21,142 nucleotides of DNA from Parachlorella kessleri (taxonomy: Eukaryota > Chlorophyta > Trebouxiophyceae > Chlorellales > Chlorellaceae). Location of the stretch: NCBI GenBank assembly GCA_001598975.1, contig BBXU01003034.1:1-21142 (forward strand). Reading direction: 5' to 3'. The notes beneath the pieces are model-generated. The model was not told the DNA's origin, searched no databases, and was given only the letters and a program-made list of their open reading frames with translations. Shown here in pieces: positions 1 through 9,837 of this stretch; the first letter of the stretch is position 1, and each line of letters begins with the position of its first letter. A program made the translations under genes and the position numbers.

Positions 1-110
1 GGGGGCAGCATGGTTGGTTCATAGCTGGCACGGACCAAATGTAAGAAGTCCAGGGTATGGAGGTATTGGCCATTGGACTAACAGCACCTGCTGTTGAGTT
101 GCGGGTGCAG

Positions 111-1364
111 GCATCCCAGGTACGCTGCATGCCCGACTTGCCTGTCAACAGTGTCAACCTACCATTCAAGGGCGTCCTGCAGGTGGAGGGCGTGTACCGG
201 CCTCGTTTTGAGCTGGACCCACGAGTCATGCGCATCCCCATCGTGCCGGGGAGCGACCCGCGCCAGGCATATGGCGACCTGTACGGGCGGGGGGTGAGGG
301 GTGTGGTGCTGGAGGCATTTGGCGTGGGCAACATGCCCGACAGGCCCGACCAGGGCTGGCTGTCGTGGCTCAAGGACCAGCGGCGGCGGGGGCTGCAGGT
401 GCGTGCGCCTGAGGGCGGGGCGGGGCGGGGTACTGCATGGTACTGCAGGGGTGGTGGGGCTGGTGGTACAGGGATGGCTGCCAAGCTGTGCACCTGCCTG
501 GCAGGTGTCATGCTGCGGGGTGTGGTGGGGTTAATGCTAGGCTTCCATGACAGCTGTTGCACTGGCAGCACTGGAGTGGCGCCATGCTCCAAGGCTCGGG
601 AAGCAGGGGGTTGATGTTGTTTGGGAGCTGTCTACTGGCTGGCAAGGCGTGCATGGGAGCTGTGAATGCCTGACGTTCTTTCCCCCGGCACCTGATGAAT
701 CATATAGGGTAGTACACTCGTAGTACACTTGTAGTACACTGCTACCAGCTAGTGCTGGTGTGCCTCGCTAGCAGCACTGCTGGGTGTGCAGTCGCTACCA
801 GGGTTGCCCACACCAGGCTGCACCAAAACATTGTTGGTGGGTTGCTGTCCTGCAGGTGTGCTTGGGGTCCCAGTGCGACCTGGGCCCGCTCCACCCAGAG
901 CTGTACCGCAGCGGCAGCGTGGCGCTCGCCCTAGGTGTAGAGGCCGGGTAAGTAGTTCGCCTTCTGCTGCGTCACATTGCTGGTGCACGCACAGTTTGAG
1001 TGGTTGGTCCCACCTCCTGCGCCTGCTGCCGCGTTGCCCCTTTGCCATTGCTGGTGCACGCACAGTTTGAGTGGTTGGTCCCACCTCCTGCGCCTGCTGC
1101 CGCGTTGCCCCTTTGCCATTGTGGATGCACGCACACTTTGAGTGGTTGGTCCCACCTCCTGCGCCTGCTGCCGCGTTGCCTCTTTGCCCCTTTGCTGAGA
1201 GTGGAGCAGCTTGGCCCAGGAATCTGAACATCGTGAAGTGTGAGTTCACCTCTGTGTTGGGGTGCAGGCCGCAGATGACTCCAGAGTGTGCAGCCGTGAA
1301 GATGATGCTTTGCCTGAAATACCCAGACCTGCCACTGGGGATGCCGCTCGCCGGGGAGATGTGA
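111..1364 (+). CDS. L-asparaginase (bacterial type I/II-like family), C-terminal part, 5' exons outside window
   Basis: This is the C-terminal half of an asparaginase, which hydrolyses L-asparagine to aspartate and ammonia. Exons read in one phase are about 111-398, 856-947 and 1268-1364 (TGA 1362-1364). The introns are 399-855 (GTGCGT..CAG) and 948-1267 (GTAAGT..CAG). Family landmarks are 'RGVVLEAFGVGNMPDRP', then 'LQVCLGSQCDLG' across the first splice, then 'MTPECAAVKMM' and a terminal 'GEM', in the same order as AnsA and the asparaginase domain of ASPG. The catalytic N-terminal threonine motifs must lie upstream of the window. The left exon boundary is uncertain: the frame is blocked by a TAA at 42-44, and acceptors at 110 or 119 are both possible. 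Both introns carry tandem repeats. The family call is firm; the 5' edge is not. Confidence 0.8.
710..742. repeat. 11-bp tandem repeat, 3 copies, intronic
   Basis: Three consecutive copies of an 11-bp unit that begins TAGTACACT start at 710, 721 and 732 and differ only in the last two bases. The array lies inside the first visible asparaginase intron (399-855). It looks like a simple minisatellite; no function is visible. Confidence 0.85.
976..1188. repeat. 71-bp tandem repeat, 3 copies, intronic
   Basis: Three head-to-tail copies of a 71-bp unit start at 976, 1047 and 1118. Copies 1 and 2 are essentially identical. Copy 3 differs at a few bases, for example GTGGATGCACG where the others read GCTGGTGCACG. 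The array fills most of the second visible asparaginase intron (948-1267). 71 is not a multiple of three, and the open frames across the repeat are consequences of the repetition, so it is non-coding. It may have arisen by slippage or unequal crossing-over. Confidence 0.9.
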
Positions 1365-1671
1365 GCGCACCTGGCTTGTGCCGTTAACACCTTCAATGGG
1401 GTGCCACGGAGTGTCCCTGTAAAACTATGGCAGCAGCGGGAACACTGAATGAGTCCCAGGGCGAGCGTGGAAGGGAGCTCTTGTCACACACGCATGCATG
1501 GCCTTGGACTGGCGCCTGGCTGCTGAGCATGCTGTGGAATGTAACACCTCGGCGTTTTGTCACCGTCACGAAGCTGGCTACGAAGCCATGCAGGGCGGTA
1601 GGAAATGCTATTGATAGCGCCTGTGGCACTATTTTCGTGTAAAGTACCGTGGCACTGGACGGACTGGCAAG
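1365..1671 (+). promoter_or_regulatory. Intergenic: asparaginase 3' UTR and upstream region of FNT gene 1
   Basis: This is a 307-bp gap between two genes on the same strand. It holds the asparaginase 3' end, with TGTAA at 1418, and presumably the promoter and 5' leader of the first FNT gene. I see no convincing TATA box or other named motif. Confidence 0.4.
1418..1422 (+). terminator. Putative TGTAA polyadenylation signal of the asparaginase gene
   Basis: TGTAA lies 54 nt after the asparaginase TGA. TGTAA is the standard polyadenylation signal of chlorophycean nuclear genes, so its position supports the stop codon and the algal origin. Confidence 0.55.
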
Positions 1672-2856
1672 ATGCCTAATGAGACTGGTAGTACTCCCTT
1701 CGCGGACACCGCTTCCCCCAAGCACAGGCACCGCAGCGAGCCTCCTTCGCTCAGTGCTTGCGCCAAAGCAATCCTGCTTGGCCCTGCTCACCCCACCCAC
1801 CAGCTGCATGATGATGATGTCAAGACAACCCAGGCTGCGGCTTCGCTGATGATGAGCGCCGATGGGGTCTACCGATACACAGAAGACACAGCGGTGCATA
1901 AGTTCCACTACCCACTGCCTAAACTGGTCGTGCTGGGCATCTTGGCAGGTACCGCTGCGGTAATGGCGGCGGCATGGTTGTGGCAAGGACTACAGCATGA
2001 TGGTTGTTCTACACTTGTCGGGTCGTCAATATCCACCATGAGCTACTTTTAAACGTTGGTGCCGCTGAGTACAGTTCAGTGCACTGGCTGCAGGCGCATA
2101 CATTGGCATGGGCTACACCCTGTGCTGCCTGTGTGCGGGACTGATGTCCAAGGACCTGAGAACAAGCCAGCCAGGGTGAGCAAGTCTCGTTTCCACCCGT
2201 CATGAAATTGCCTTGAATTCTGCAAGGCAGCCCATATTTCCCCATGCCCCAAGCTACCTTTCCCGCTGCCCTGCAGGCTGTTCAACTTCCTGTTCGGCAT
2301 CTATGGTGAGCACACTAACTGCGTACTTGGCTGCCTCTCGTCGCTCAGGCGGCCCCCGTGTCCTCCCGCCTGGGCCTGAAAGTGCTGCTGGTGGCTCGCT
2401 GCTGCCAACCCAACCCAAAGCCTGACCCAGCCTGTCCAGCTGGAATTGCCCCCTCCCCACCCACCCACATGCCAACCCATGCACCTCCCACACACTATAT
2501 TCCCAACCCCAAGTGGGTGATCACCGCACTATAATGCCGAGAGGGCCACCATGCTGCAGGCTTCCCCACGGGCCTCATGCTTTGCGTGGTGGCGGGTGCC
2601 GACCTGTTTACCTCCAACTGCATGTACTCCGCTGTGGGAGTCTGGGAAGGCAAGACCAGTGGGGGAGGGGGTCCGAGACAGCGCAGTGAGGGAGGGCGGG
2701 GTGCAATGACAGGCATGGATGGTTCTCAGGGTGGGGAGGGGCATGTGGCTGTGCTGAGCTTGCTGTCAAAGAAGCTGTCGCCACGTGACGTGGGATGTTT
2801 GATGCCCGCCTCCTGATTCAGCCGCCTGCTGGCCGCCTTCCTGTCTTATTTGGGCG

Positions 2857-2895
<39 letters not shown>

Positions 2896-5870
2896 TAGCC
2901 TGCAATGCCTCCTCCCATCAGAGCCCCCGCCTGCCCGCATGCTACCTATCCTCTTCTTGACACGTTTTGCTAGCCCCGCCGGCATCTCTGCCCTCCGCAG
3001 CCCGCTTTGGGCTGTACGGCTGGTTCCGCATGCTGGCCGTCAGCTACTTCTCCAACCTGGTGGGCGCGCTGCTGCTGGTGGGCCTCATGACAGGCGGCAA
3101 CGTCTTCAACGGCAACCGGAAGGACTTTCTTGTAGAGCTGGCGCTGCACAAGGTGTCCTACCCCTGGTCCCAGGTGCTGTGCCGAGGTGAGGCTGCTTGG
3201 TGAGGGGCCGCCCTGGTCGTGGCCAACCCCCCAAGGTAAATACCAATAGCAAAACTTCAATAGTAGTAGCATCGCACAAATGTTCAATACTTGATAATCA
3301 CCAGTTCGGCCGCATGTGCACCGTGACGCGCCTGGCGCCCAGGCCTGTCAGCAGCGTCAACCGGAGCGTTGCTGGTAGGGTGTGGGTGCTGGGTGACAGC
3401 TTGCATGGGCAAGCACCTTAGTGGAATGGGTATGCAGCGGGATTGCGGGCCTGCAATGCCACCACCAGGGGGCAGCAAGCTGCTGCAGTCTTAGCCGCAG
3501 CCACCGTCATGCCTGAAGGGTGCCAGTTGTGCACAGCAGGACTGCTGGTTGCTACAAAAAGCCATGCCTGCTCGGTCAGGACAGCATTGCAGTGACTGCT
3601 CCTTCCCCGGTACTACCTAGTAGCGAGTGCTAGTAGTGAGTGCTTTTGGAGTGCCTGGCTTCTGAGGTCCTGGTGCAGGAATCCTGGGCAACTGGCTGGT
3701 GTGCCTGGCGGTGTGGCAGGGCAACATGGCCCGCGACTTTGCGGGAAAGTTCATTGGAGTCTGGCTGCCAGATGCAGGTGGGTGCTAGGCTGCCCTCCTC
3801 ACCCACCTTGGGACCATCTCACACCTACATGGTGCCGCAGTCTCCCCTCCCTGTGCGTTGTTGATCTCAGTGGCTGGCCGGAGCCTGCTTGTTGAGCTCC
3901 GGTGTTCTGTGCAGCTTTGCAACCCATAGTTCCAGGTTCCTAGGCATGTAGATGTGGCCGCACTCGAGCGCTGCCCCTCAGCAGAGTTGGGGTTGCCTAT
4001 GTGTTTAAAAGGTCCCTAAGGTGGTCCCTGCTTCTGATACTGTGCAGCTTTCGTATCCATGGGCTTGGAGCACTGCATCGCCAACCAGTGAGTAACCAAT
4101 TACGTCTCTGCCCTCTTTGCAAAGTGCTCGGTTTGAAGGGTGGGGCATTGGCGGCGGGTGACGGGTGACAGGGCGGCAGCCTTCTTTGCTGTGCACTAGA
4201 CTGCTCCTGGTGCTGTTGGAGTGGCCGGCTGTTGAGTCAGGTGTAGGTGCCCTTGGTGTCGGCCAGTGCAGAGTGCGCTCTCCAGATTGGGATTCTCGTG
4301 AGCAGCTTTCTGTTATGCAATTGGGGGTGTGCCCCTGCTTTGGATGTGCCGCAGGTACCTGATACCGATGTCCATGGCTCTGGGCTCCGGCATCTCAGTA
4401 GGTGGGCGGGGTGCTTGCGCAACCCCCAATGATGGGCGTGTTGTTTTGCCAGCCCCAGAGCGTCAGCTTGAGACCATTTGGTGCTTTACGTAAGGGGGGT
4501 TTATGGGCCTGACAGGCTGAGTTTGGAGCTTTCCCGACGCCTGCCTCTTGGCTCCTGCGGATACCCATGCAGCTGTGCAAGCCTGCCGACCGATGCTGGC
4601 AACACCACATGCCCAACTGTTGGCAGCTGCCGCCTGCGGCAGACCTAGACGGGACCCTGGATCCCGTGCGGTACTGCGTGTGATGTTGCAGGGCAGTTTG
4701 TGGGGCGGAATCTGATCCCTGCAACCCTGGGGAATCTCATTGGCGGCTCCGTGCTGGTGGCGACCTCCTACGCCTGCTCCCTGGGAACGCCCGGCCACAT
4801 TATCCAGGACAGGTAATGGCCCGCCCTCCTTTCCCTATCCCCGTTGCCTTCCCCACTCTGTGCACCATTCCGGGGCCTAGGCAACAGGCCAGTGTGCCTT
4901 CCCCGGCCATGACAGGTTACTCTCTAGCGTTCGGACAACATGATCTGGAAGGGTCGGCTGGGCATGGCAGCCGCTGGTTAGTCTCGCCTTTCGGGCAGGT
5001 CTGAAATGTGGTTGGCTCTTGAAGGAGGAAGCCCGTTTACAATGGCAAACCTCACAGGCTTCCCACAACCTTTGTCAACCTGCTTACTCTGTCTAACGAA
5101 CGGAAATTCCTGTCCCTGCCCCGCGCGCAGCTGGGAACACATGCTGGAGCAAGCAGCCGACAGGTGGTGGCGCCATGGAGTGGGCCCAGGCACCGCCAGC
5201 AGCGCCCTTGGCAGCAGCGGCGGCGGCGGCAGCAGCGGAGGCGGCTCTTCCTTGTATTCTAAGATGGTGGGCGGGATACAACTGGGCAAGGCGGGGCGGC
5301 GGGAGTCGGGCATACCCCTCAAGGACGATGCAAGCGTCGGCACGGTGGGTGCTGGTAGTTTTTGGCTGATGTGGCACACCCTCAAGTACGTGTGACAGGT
5401 GGCAGCGCAGCACTGTGCTCCGGGGGTGTCCATTTGTTTGAAGAAGGGGGGGAGAGGGGGGGGGTGGTGTGGAGTTCTGGCATTGAGAACAAGTAGTGAA
5501 GCGCCCCCAAGGGCTGGATCGGTATTGAAGCTTCTGAACAGTACATAGGCTTGTGGCGTTCTGGGCGGCTTGCCTCACTGCTCTCCTTTCACCCAAGGCG
5601 GGAACTTCTTCTAGCACGCTTCCGGATGGGGCAGACCCACTACACGCTGCCGCCAGTATCTTGGTCAGCCATCCACCACAGGGAAAACACGGCACCCCTG
5701 ACCGCACTTCCTCTCTGTTTGAGCTGCAGCCCTCGCGCCTGTCTCTGGACGCCCACTCCGGCATGGGCATCTTGATCCCCGCTGAGCGGCACCCGATTCC
5801 CCCGGGGCCTGGAGGCAGCCTGCCCTCGCCGCGCCGCCGCAGCACGCCCCTGCCACAGGGCAACGCGTAA
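1672..5870 (+). CDS. NAR1: Formate/nitrite transporter (FNT) family channel, NAR1-like, paralogue 1
   Basis: FNT channels are pentameric six-helix membrane proteins for small monovalent anions; algal NAR1 members carry nitrite or bicarbonate. Proposed exons: 1672-1948, 2094-2175, 2277-2305, 2560-2649, 3001-3186, 3679-3777, 4048-4087, 4355-4401, 4692-4812, 5131-5344, 5598-5870, giving about 485 aa. Family features are 'KLVVLGILAGAYIGMG' (helix 1), the conserved loop 'GADLFTSN', 'NLVGALLLVG' (helix 3), 'GNWLVCLAVW' (helix 4), 'LEHCIANQ' carrying the pore histidine near residue 263, and 'IPATLGNLIGG' (helix 6). The first ~80 residues resemble paralogue 2 ('HRSEPPSL' against 'NRSEPHSL'), which supports the ATG at 1672. 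The intron at 2650-3000 appears to use a GC donor. The last exon pair codes for a long Gly/Ser-rich tail absent from paralogue 2; its splice sites are the weakest part, with GTAGTT at 5355 and CAG at 5634 as an alternative. Substrate and target membrane cannot be read from sequence. Confidence 0.88.
2858..2894. repeat. (AGCC)n microsatellite in FNT gene 1 intron 4
   Basis: Eight perfect AGCC units (2861-2892) are preceded by GCC and followed by a degenerate AGCT unit. The run sits inside the GC-AG intron 2650-3000. It is a simple tetranucleotide repeat, probably length-polymorphic. Confidence 0.9.
3618..3643. repeat. 13-bp direct repeat, 2 copies, intronic
   Basis: Two adjacent 13-bp copies, TAGTAGCGAGTGC and TAGTAGTGAGTGC, differ at one base. 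They lie just before the acceptor of the sixth FNT gene 1 exon. Confidence 0.75.
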
Positions 5871-6342
5871 CGTGTCACACGTGTGTTGGAAGGGTGTGAA
5901 GGGAAGAGGGAGACCCTGTGGTGCCACATCATGCCATTACCACCCGGTGCTGGGTTGGAAGCTAAGATCTGGGGGAGGCAGCTGCTGCCAATCTACAGCT
6001 GCTGCAAGCACCTGTGGGAGCTTAGGGGATGGACGGGCGGATGGGGGGCGGGCGGATGAACACACCACCGTCTTGGCAGCACTTGCTTGTCTGTGGGAGG
6101 TGGTCAGGATCCGGGGAGAGAGCTGGGCAGGTGACTTCCTTGGCAGTCTGGAAGGCTGGTGGCCCCGGGAAAGGTAGCGAAGAAACGCATGCGAAAACCA
6201 AGCAGACGCACAAGCGGAAGCACCTAGATGTGTATTAGCGTAAGAGCCCTGCATGCTTGACCTCTGGTCTCAACTCCAACGCCCAGCTTAGTTGCTCACA
6301 TTTCCAGGCACATACGGAATGACTGCTGTTGGCTACCGGGCC

Positions 6343-6347
6343 TGTAA
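6343..6347 (+). terminator. Putative TGTAA polyadenylation signal of FNT gene 1
   Basis: This is the first TGTAA after the FNT gene 1 stop, 473 nt downstream, implying a long 3' UTR. Further copies at 6505-6509 and 6611-6615 are alternatives. Confidence 0.35.
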
Positions 6348-6767
6348 CTCTTCTAGCACTACGCACATGCATACTAGGGTGCCTGCATCCCCGAAGGTCA
6401 TGTATTGCTGCAACGGCAGAAGTAGTCGAAGATCGAACTGCCCCTTGCAGATGCTGCGCTGGTGAGCAACTAGCATTGCCAGCCCGCGCCCGAACATGTG
6501 GTTTTGTAAGGTATCCTGTATACTACGATCGTGGTCAGTGATAAGTGGTGAAAAGAGCGGCAGGCCGCTGTGAAAGGACTGGATGCTAGCTATGCTCTGG
6601 CTTGGCTGCTTGTAAAGAGTAGCAAATTAGGTTACAGCGACCAGTGATGTGATTTCTGCGCTGCAGATCGTCTAAACGCAGAGCTTTTGCCTATGGCACA
6701 AACCACCTCCAATGGCGAGTTGATGTTGAAGTGGGCCATGCACAGGTCAAGCCATGACCCTCCAAGG

Positions 6768-6772
6768 TTACA
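6768..6772 (-). terminator. Putative TGTAA polyadenylation signal of cytochrome b5
   Basis: TTACA on the + strand reads TGTAA on the cytochrome b5 strand, about 245 nt past its TGA. It is the first such motif downstream of the stop. Confidence 0.4.
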
Positions 6773-7017
6773 AGCATTCAGGCCGCCAACCAGCACGGAG
6801 ATTCCACGGCAGGCTGCATTGCCGGTTCAGCGACCGACATCTCCCACCAACACCAGGAAGTATCAGACGAGAAAGAGAGGAAGCAACAGCAATCAAACAT
6901 TATCTAGCATGACCCGCGCCAGTCACCACCAGGGGGGGTGCCTGGCCCGTGGGCCTAAGAATCAAGCATGCTGCCTTACGGTGCATGCCGTGGTTGTGTA
7001 CATGTTGCTGCCGCTGG

Positions 7018-8019
7018 TCATGCTGTCTTTGGCTTGAGGTACGCCTGGTAGTAGATTGCTGCCAGGATGATGATCAGGGGTAGGAGAGCCTTGATAAGCG
7101 TGCCAAAGGAGCTGCTGCCGGGAGTGGCGGGGCCTCCGGCCTTTGGTTGGACTGCACTCTTGGCCGCGCTAGCGTCCGCGCCCTGCGGGCGGCGCCAAGT
7201 ACAAAGCATCTACCATGGTGCGGGTAGCAATGCACGGGTCCAAGTAACAAATCGGAAGTGCAGCAGGCACAAGTTTATCAAAACCCCCAGCCGTGCGTGA
7301 TGGAGCTGAACCTCAAACGACGTCGGCCTTTCTCACAAACAAAGGCTTCCCTGATGACAGGGCATCCACGACCATACACTTCACTTCAATGATCGAGCCA
7401 GCGCCCCCAACAGCAAAAACAAAGGCGTCCGCCCCTGGCTCCCTTACCGCAAGGTCGCCGATCAAATAGTCAGCGAGCATCTGCTTGGCGGCATTGCTGT
7501 GCCCGATCTCCTCAAAAGACTCGGTGGCATCCTTGCCTGCACCGGCAGCCGGGGCACCTGGTCAGACCAGCCCCCCCCCACCAGCAACTCTCTCCACTTT
7601 GGGGGCCAGCAGTGACCCCCTGCCCAACACACAACACGAGCATCCACAAAAGGAAGGTGACAGGCATCTCCTTAGGAGACAGAGGCACGGTAAAAGCCCA
7701 AGGCTTCCGGGGCTGCCTCTTAATTGGACTAACCGGCCGCAGCAACCACGATGTCATAGCCGCCTGGGTGCTCGTCCAGGAAGTTTGTCACGTTGTAGAC
7801 CTGAACGAAACAGCAGCACGTGGGAATGGCTGTTAGCGCATACAACGTTGCTTTCCTGCCGCCAAGGGGTTGGTGGATGCAACAGTATGACTAGACGACA
7901 GGGAAGAGTAGCAGGCCCAGGGAGCACTGCACCCGTACCTTTCCCTCAATTATTAGCCAGCAGTCCTTCTCGGTAGTGTGCTCCTGGCACTCAGCGAGTG
8001 TGTATGTTGTGGTCGCCAT
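7018..8019 (-). CDS. CYB5: Cytochrome b5, C-terminal tail-anchored
   Basis: A small haem protein that donates electrons to membrane desaturases, hydroxylases or reductases. Exons on - are 8019-7939, 7800-7734, 7536-7448 and 7182-7018, giving 133 aa, the usual size for the tail-anchored form. The start ATG (8017-8019) opens 'MATTTYTLAECQEHTTEKDC'. The two axial haem histidines are visible: His38 in 'LDEHPGGYD' and His62 in 'FEEIGHSNAAK', 24 residues apart as expected. A Pro/Ser/Gly linker follows, then a hydrophobic helix around residues 111-128 ('ALLPLIIILAAIYY') and a basic end 'KPKTA', typical of ER or outer-membrane tail anchoring. The donor of intron 2 is a weak GTTAGT. Intron 2 has a second in-frame acceptor 21 nt upstream. 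The gene is convergent with FNT gene 1 and lies downstream of FNT gene 2 on the same strand. The role with either FNT is unknown. Confidence 0.93.
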
Positions 8020-9837
8020 TTTCGTGAGCGCGAGCCAGTAGTCAAGTCTACTGAAAGTCCTGCATCAAGCAAACCCACAACTCTGGATGTGCAACATCTT
8101 CCCTAGGGGACAGCCGCCAAAGGATGGCTTCTGGGGCTCCCTTGAACAATATGTGAGGGCAAGTGACCCTCGAACGAGCTGACGGGGGAGCATGCACGGA
8201 GCACGGCGTAGACGTGACAAGGGCTGGCAAGCCATGTTTGTCTGAGAAGAAAGCCTTCGATCAGGGACCTAGCATGAGCTCACTGCCTTCCTTGCAAGCC
8301 ACAGGCAAGGGGCGTACCTTCAGAAGCCTGGCACTCCCTCCACTACTTAAAACTCAACTCCTCCTCCAGCACTGTAAGTTACTAGTCTATTATGTGGAGC
8401 TCCAGGACTGGGGATCCTCCTTCGTTCGGCTGCATTTGTTGTGCAGCAGCCCCACTGTTGGTTCAGCGAACCTCCCGCCAGAACTGTATGCTGGGATCTC
8501 ATGCTCTGTCTGCGCAAATTAGCATCAAAGAAGGGTAGCAGCCAGCAGCGCCGTGATGGCAGCAGCATTGACATAGGACATTTGGGACGAAAGTGACTTA
8601 GGGTGTGCAGGTATTGCTGACCCACACCACACCAGCCAAAGCAGTGCTGTGAACTGGTCGGCCTTCCTGGCAGGACGGTCACCCTGCCTTGCACCTAGCT
8701 CATGCTGCCCTACACCAGACTATGGGAGGTGGCAGGGGCCAGTTAGCAACCCTGCTGCAGTTGTTCAACCTTTGATGTGCTGACGGAGGCAGGTTATGCC
8801 TGCAAGGATAAGTTGCTCTAAACTTTATGGATAGGGCTGGTGCAAGGTATGCTCAGGGGCTTGCCCGAGTGCCTGCGCCATTTCACCTCTCCCGAAGACA
8901 TGTCACTCGTGCAGCAGGTGAGGCAGCCTCTTCCCATGGTTGGTGGACTGCTCGAGGGTGAGCCAGTGCAGTACTCATATAAGCATGGGTGGCAGGTAGT
9001 GCGAACAGGGAGTGAAAGATGAGGTGGACTGACAGGGCTGGATGCAGAATGTGCCTAAGTCTTGCCTGAGTATATATGCATGTTGCCAGGCACACACCAA
9101 GATGTGGGAGTCTTCCTGCTACAGCTCCATCTGATTGCTAGTGGCCTGCAAGCCAGCTTCCAGCCCCCGCCACCCAGGTCTCGACTTCATGCGGAGGTGG
9201 ATTACTGTCAGCTGCCGAGTAGGGGACAACAAGGGAGGCCAACATCAGTAGGAGTACTGCTAATCGGAACCCGACGTCAAGCCAAGTTGTACACCAGAAA
9301 CCCCAAGACAGGGGCAACAATCAAGGGGTTAAACAAGGCCAGTAGGGTTTGCAAAGTGGTAAGGGTTACGCAGCAATAGCATATAGTCTATTGGACAATG
9401 TGACAGCTAAAAGAAAACACCTAACAATTGAACAGTTACTTCAGTAGTGCAACCGAGGTGCCAAAGTATACTTGACTTGGGGGCGTTATCAAGCCCCAGA
9501 CAGAAGTACCGGCCTGGATAGACAGTCAGAAACAGGGCGGAGGAGGAGCAAAGCAGGCAACCATTAGGGCAGGGTTGCCTTACGGCAGCCCCCACCAAAC
9601 AAATCTAGTGCACAGGGTTCGAGCTGGAGACATCATACAATCCGACTGGGCATCTGGGTATTGGCATGCTGCATCATCTGTTTCAGTGGCATGGTGAGGG
9701 GCGGACACAAGCGCTGGTGTCCGCCCGCCCTGCCACGCTCCATGCGTCAGTCAAGCCCTGCTGGCAGCAGCTGCCAGGGGTACCTCCTTCCCTAGCATTC
9801 CCCCCTTTCTTCACTAGCAGGGGGCTGCTTGCTGGTC
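8020..9837. other. Intergenic: cytochrome b5 upstream region and FNT gene 2 3' flank
   Basis: This 1.8-kb stretch holds no gene I can support. It should contain the cytochrome b5 promoter and the FNT gene 2 3' UTR. No TTACA (TGTAA on -) was found in the ~450 nt after the FNT gene 2 stop, so its polyadenylation signal is a variant or further away. A 69-nt exon-like segment on + (8849-8917), ending at a GTGAGG donor, reads 'LRGLPECLRHFTS' and may be an LRR-gene remnant. A 41-nt element at 9030-9070 recurs at 17279-17320. Confidence 0.4.
9030..9070. repeat. Short dispersed repeat, copy 1
   Basis: About 41 nt beginning TGACAGGGCTGGATGC and ending CTTGCCTGAG closely match 17279-17320 inside the carbonic anhydrase intron. 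The ends match best and the middle diverges. It may be a short dispersed element; its boundaries are unknown. Confidence 0.45.

Larger units (their letters stand above)
5871..7017. other. Convergent 3' intergenic region between FNT gene 1 and cytochrome b5
   Basis: This 1,147-bp region holds the 3' UTRs of two convergent genes. TGTAA on + occurs at 6343, 6505 and 6611, and TTACA (TGTAA on -) at 6768 and 6632. The few open frames here are short, rich in Arg, Ser and Cys, and show no family resemblance, so no gene is called. Confidence 0.5.

Noticed and set aside
749..1396. 215-codon open frame on - over the 71-bp repeats
   Set aside because: It exists because the repeat lacks stops in several frames. 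The other strand carries clear asparaginase exons and intron signals, and the product is only the repeated unit translated.
1393..1986. 197-codon open frame on -
   Set aside because: Antisense shadow of the FNT gene 1 first exon and its upstream region, with no family features.
5093..5932. 279-codon open frame on -, longest in the window
   Set aside because: It lies antisense to the last two FNT gene 1 exons and their intron. Its poly-Ala run is the complement of the Gly/Ser linker. No domain is recognisable.
6687..7037. 116-codon open frame on + in the convergent spacer
   Set aside because: It runs into the cytochrome b5 terminal exon on the other strand, and it lacks any family resemblance. 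The spacer fits 3' UTRs better.
7485..7976. 163-codon open frame on +
   Set aside because: Antisense to cytochrome b5 exons 2 and 3, with low-complexity Pro/Arg composition.
9138..9320. Hydrophobic short frame on - ('FRLAVLLLMLASLVV')
   Set aside because: One short hydrophobic run in a 60-codon frame with no splice partners or neighbours. It is likely chance.
9600..9640. GGGTTCGAG segment resembling a tRNA T-loop
   Set aside because: No matching acceptor stem, D-arm or anticodon arm could be formed around it.
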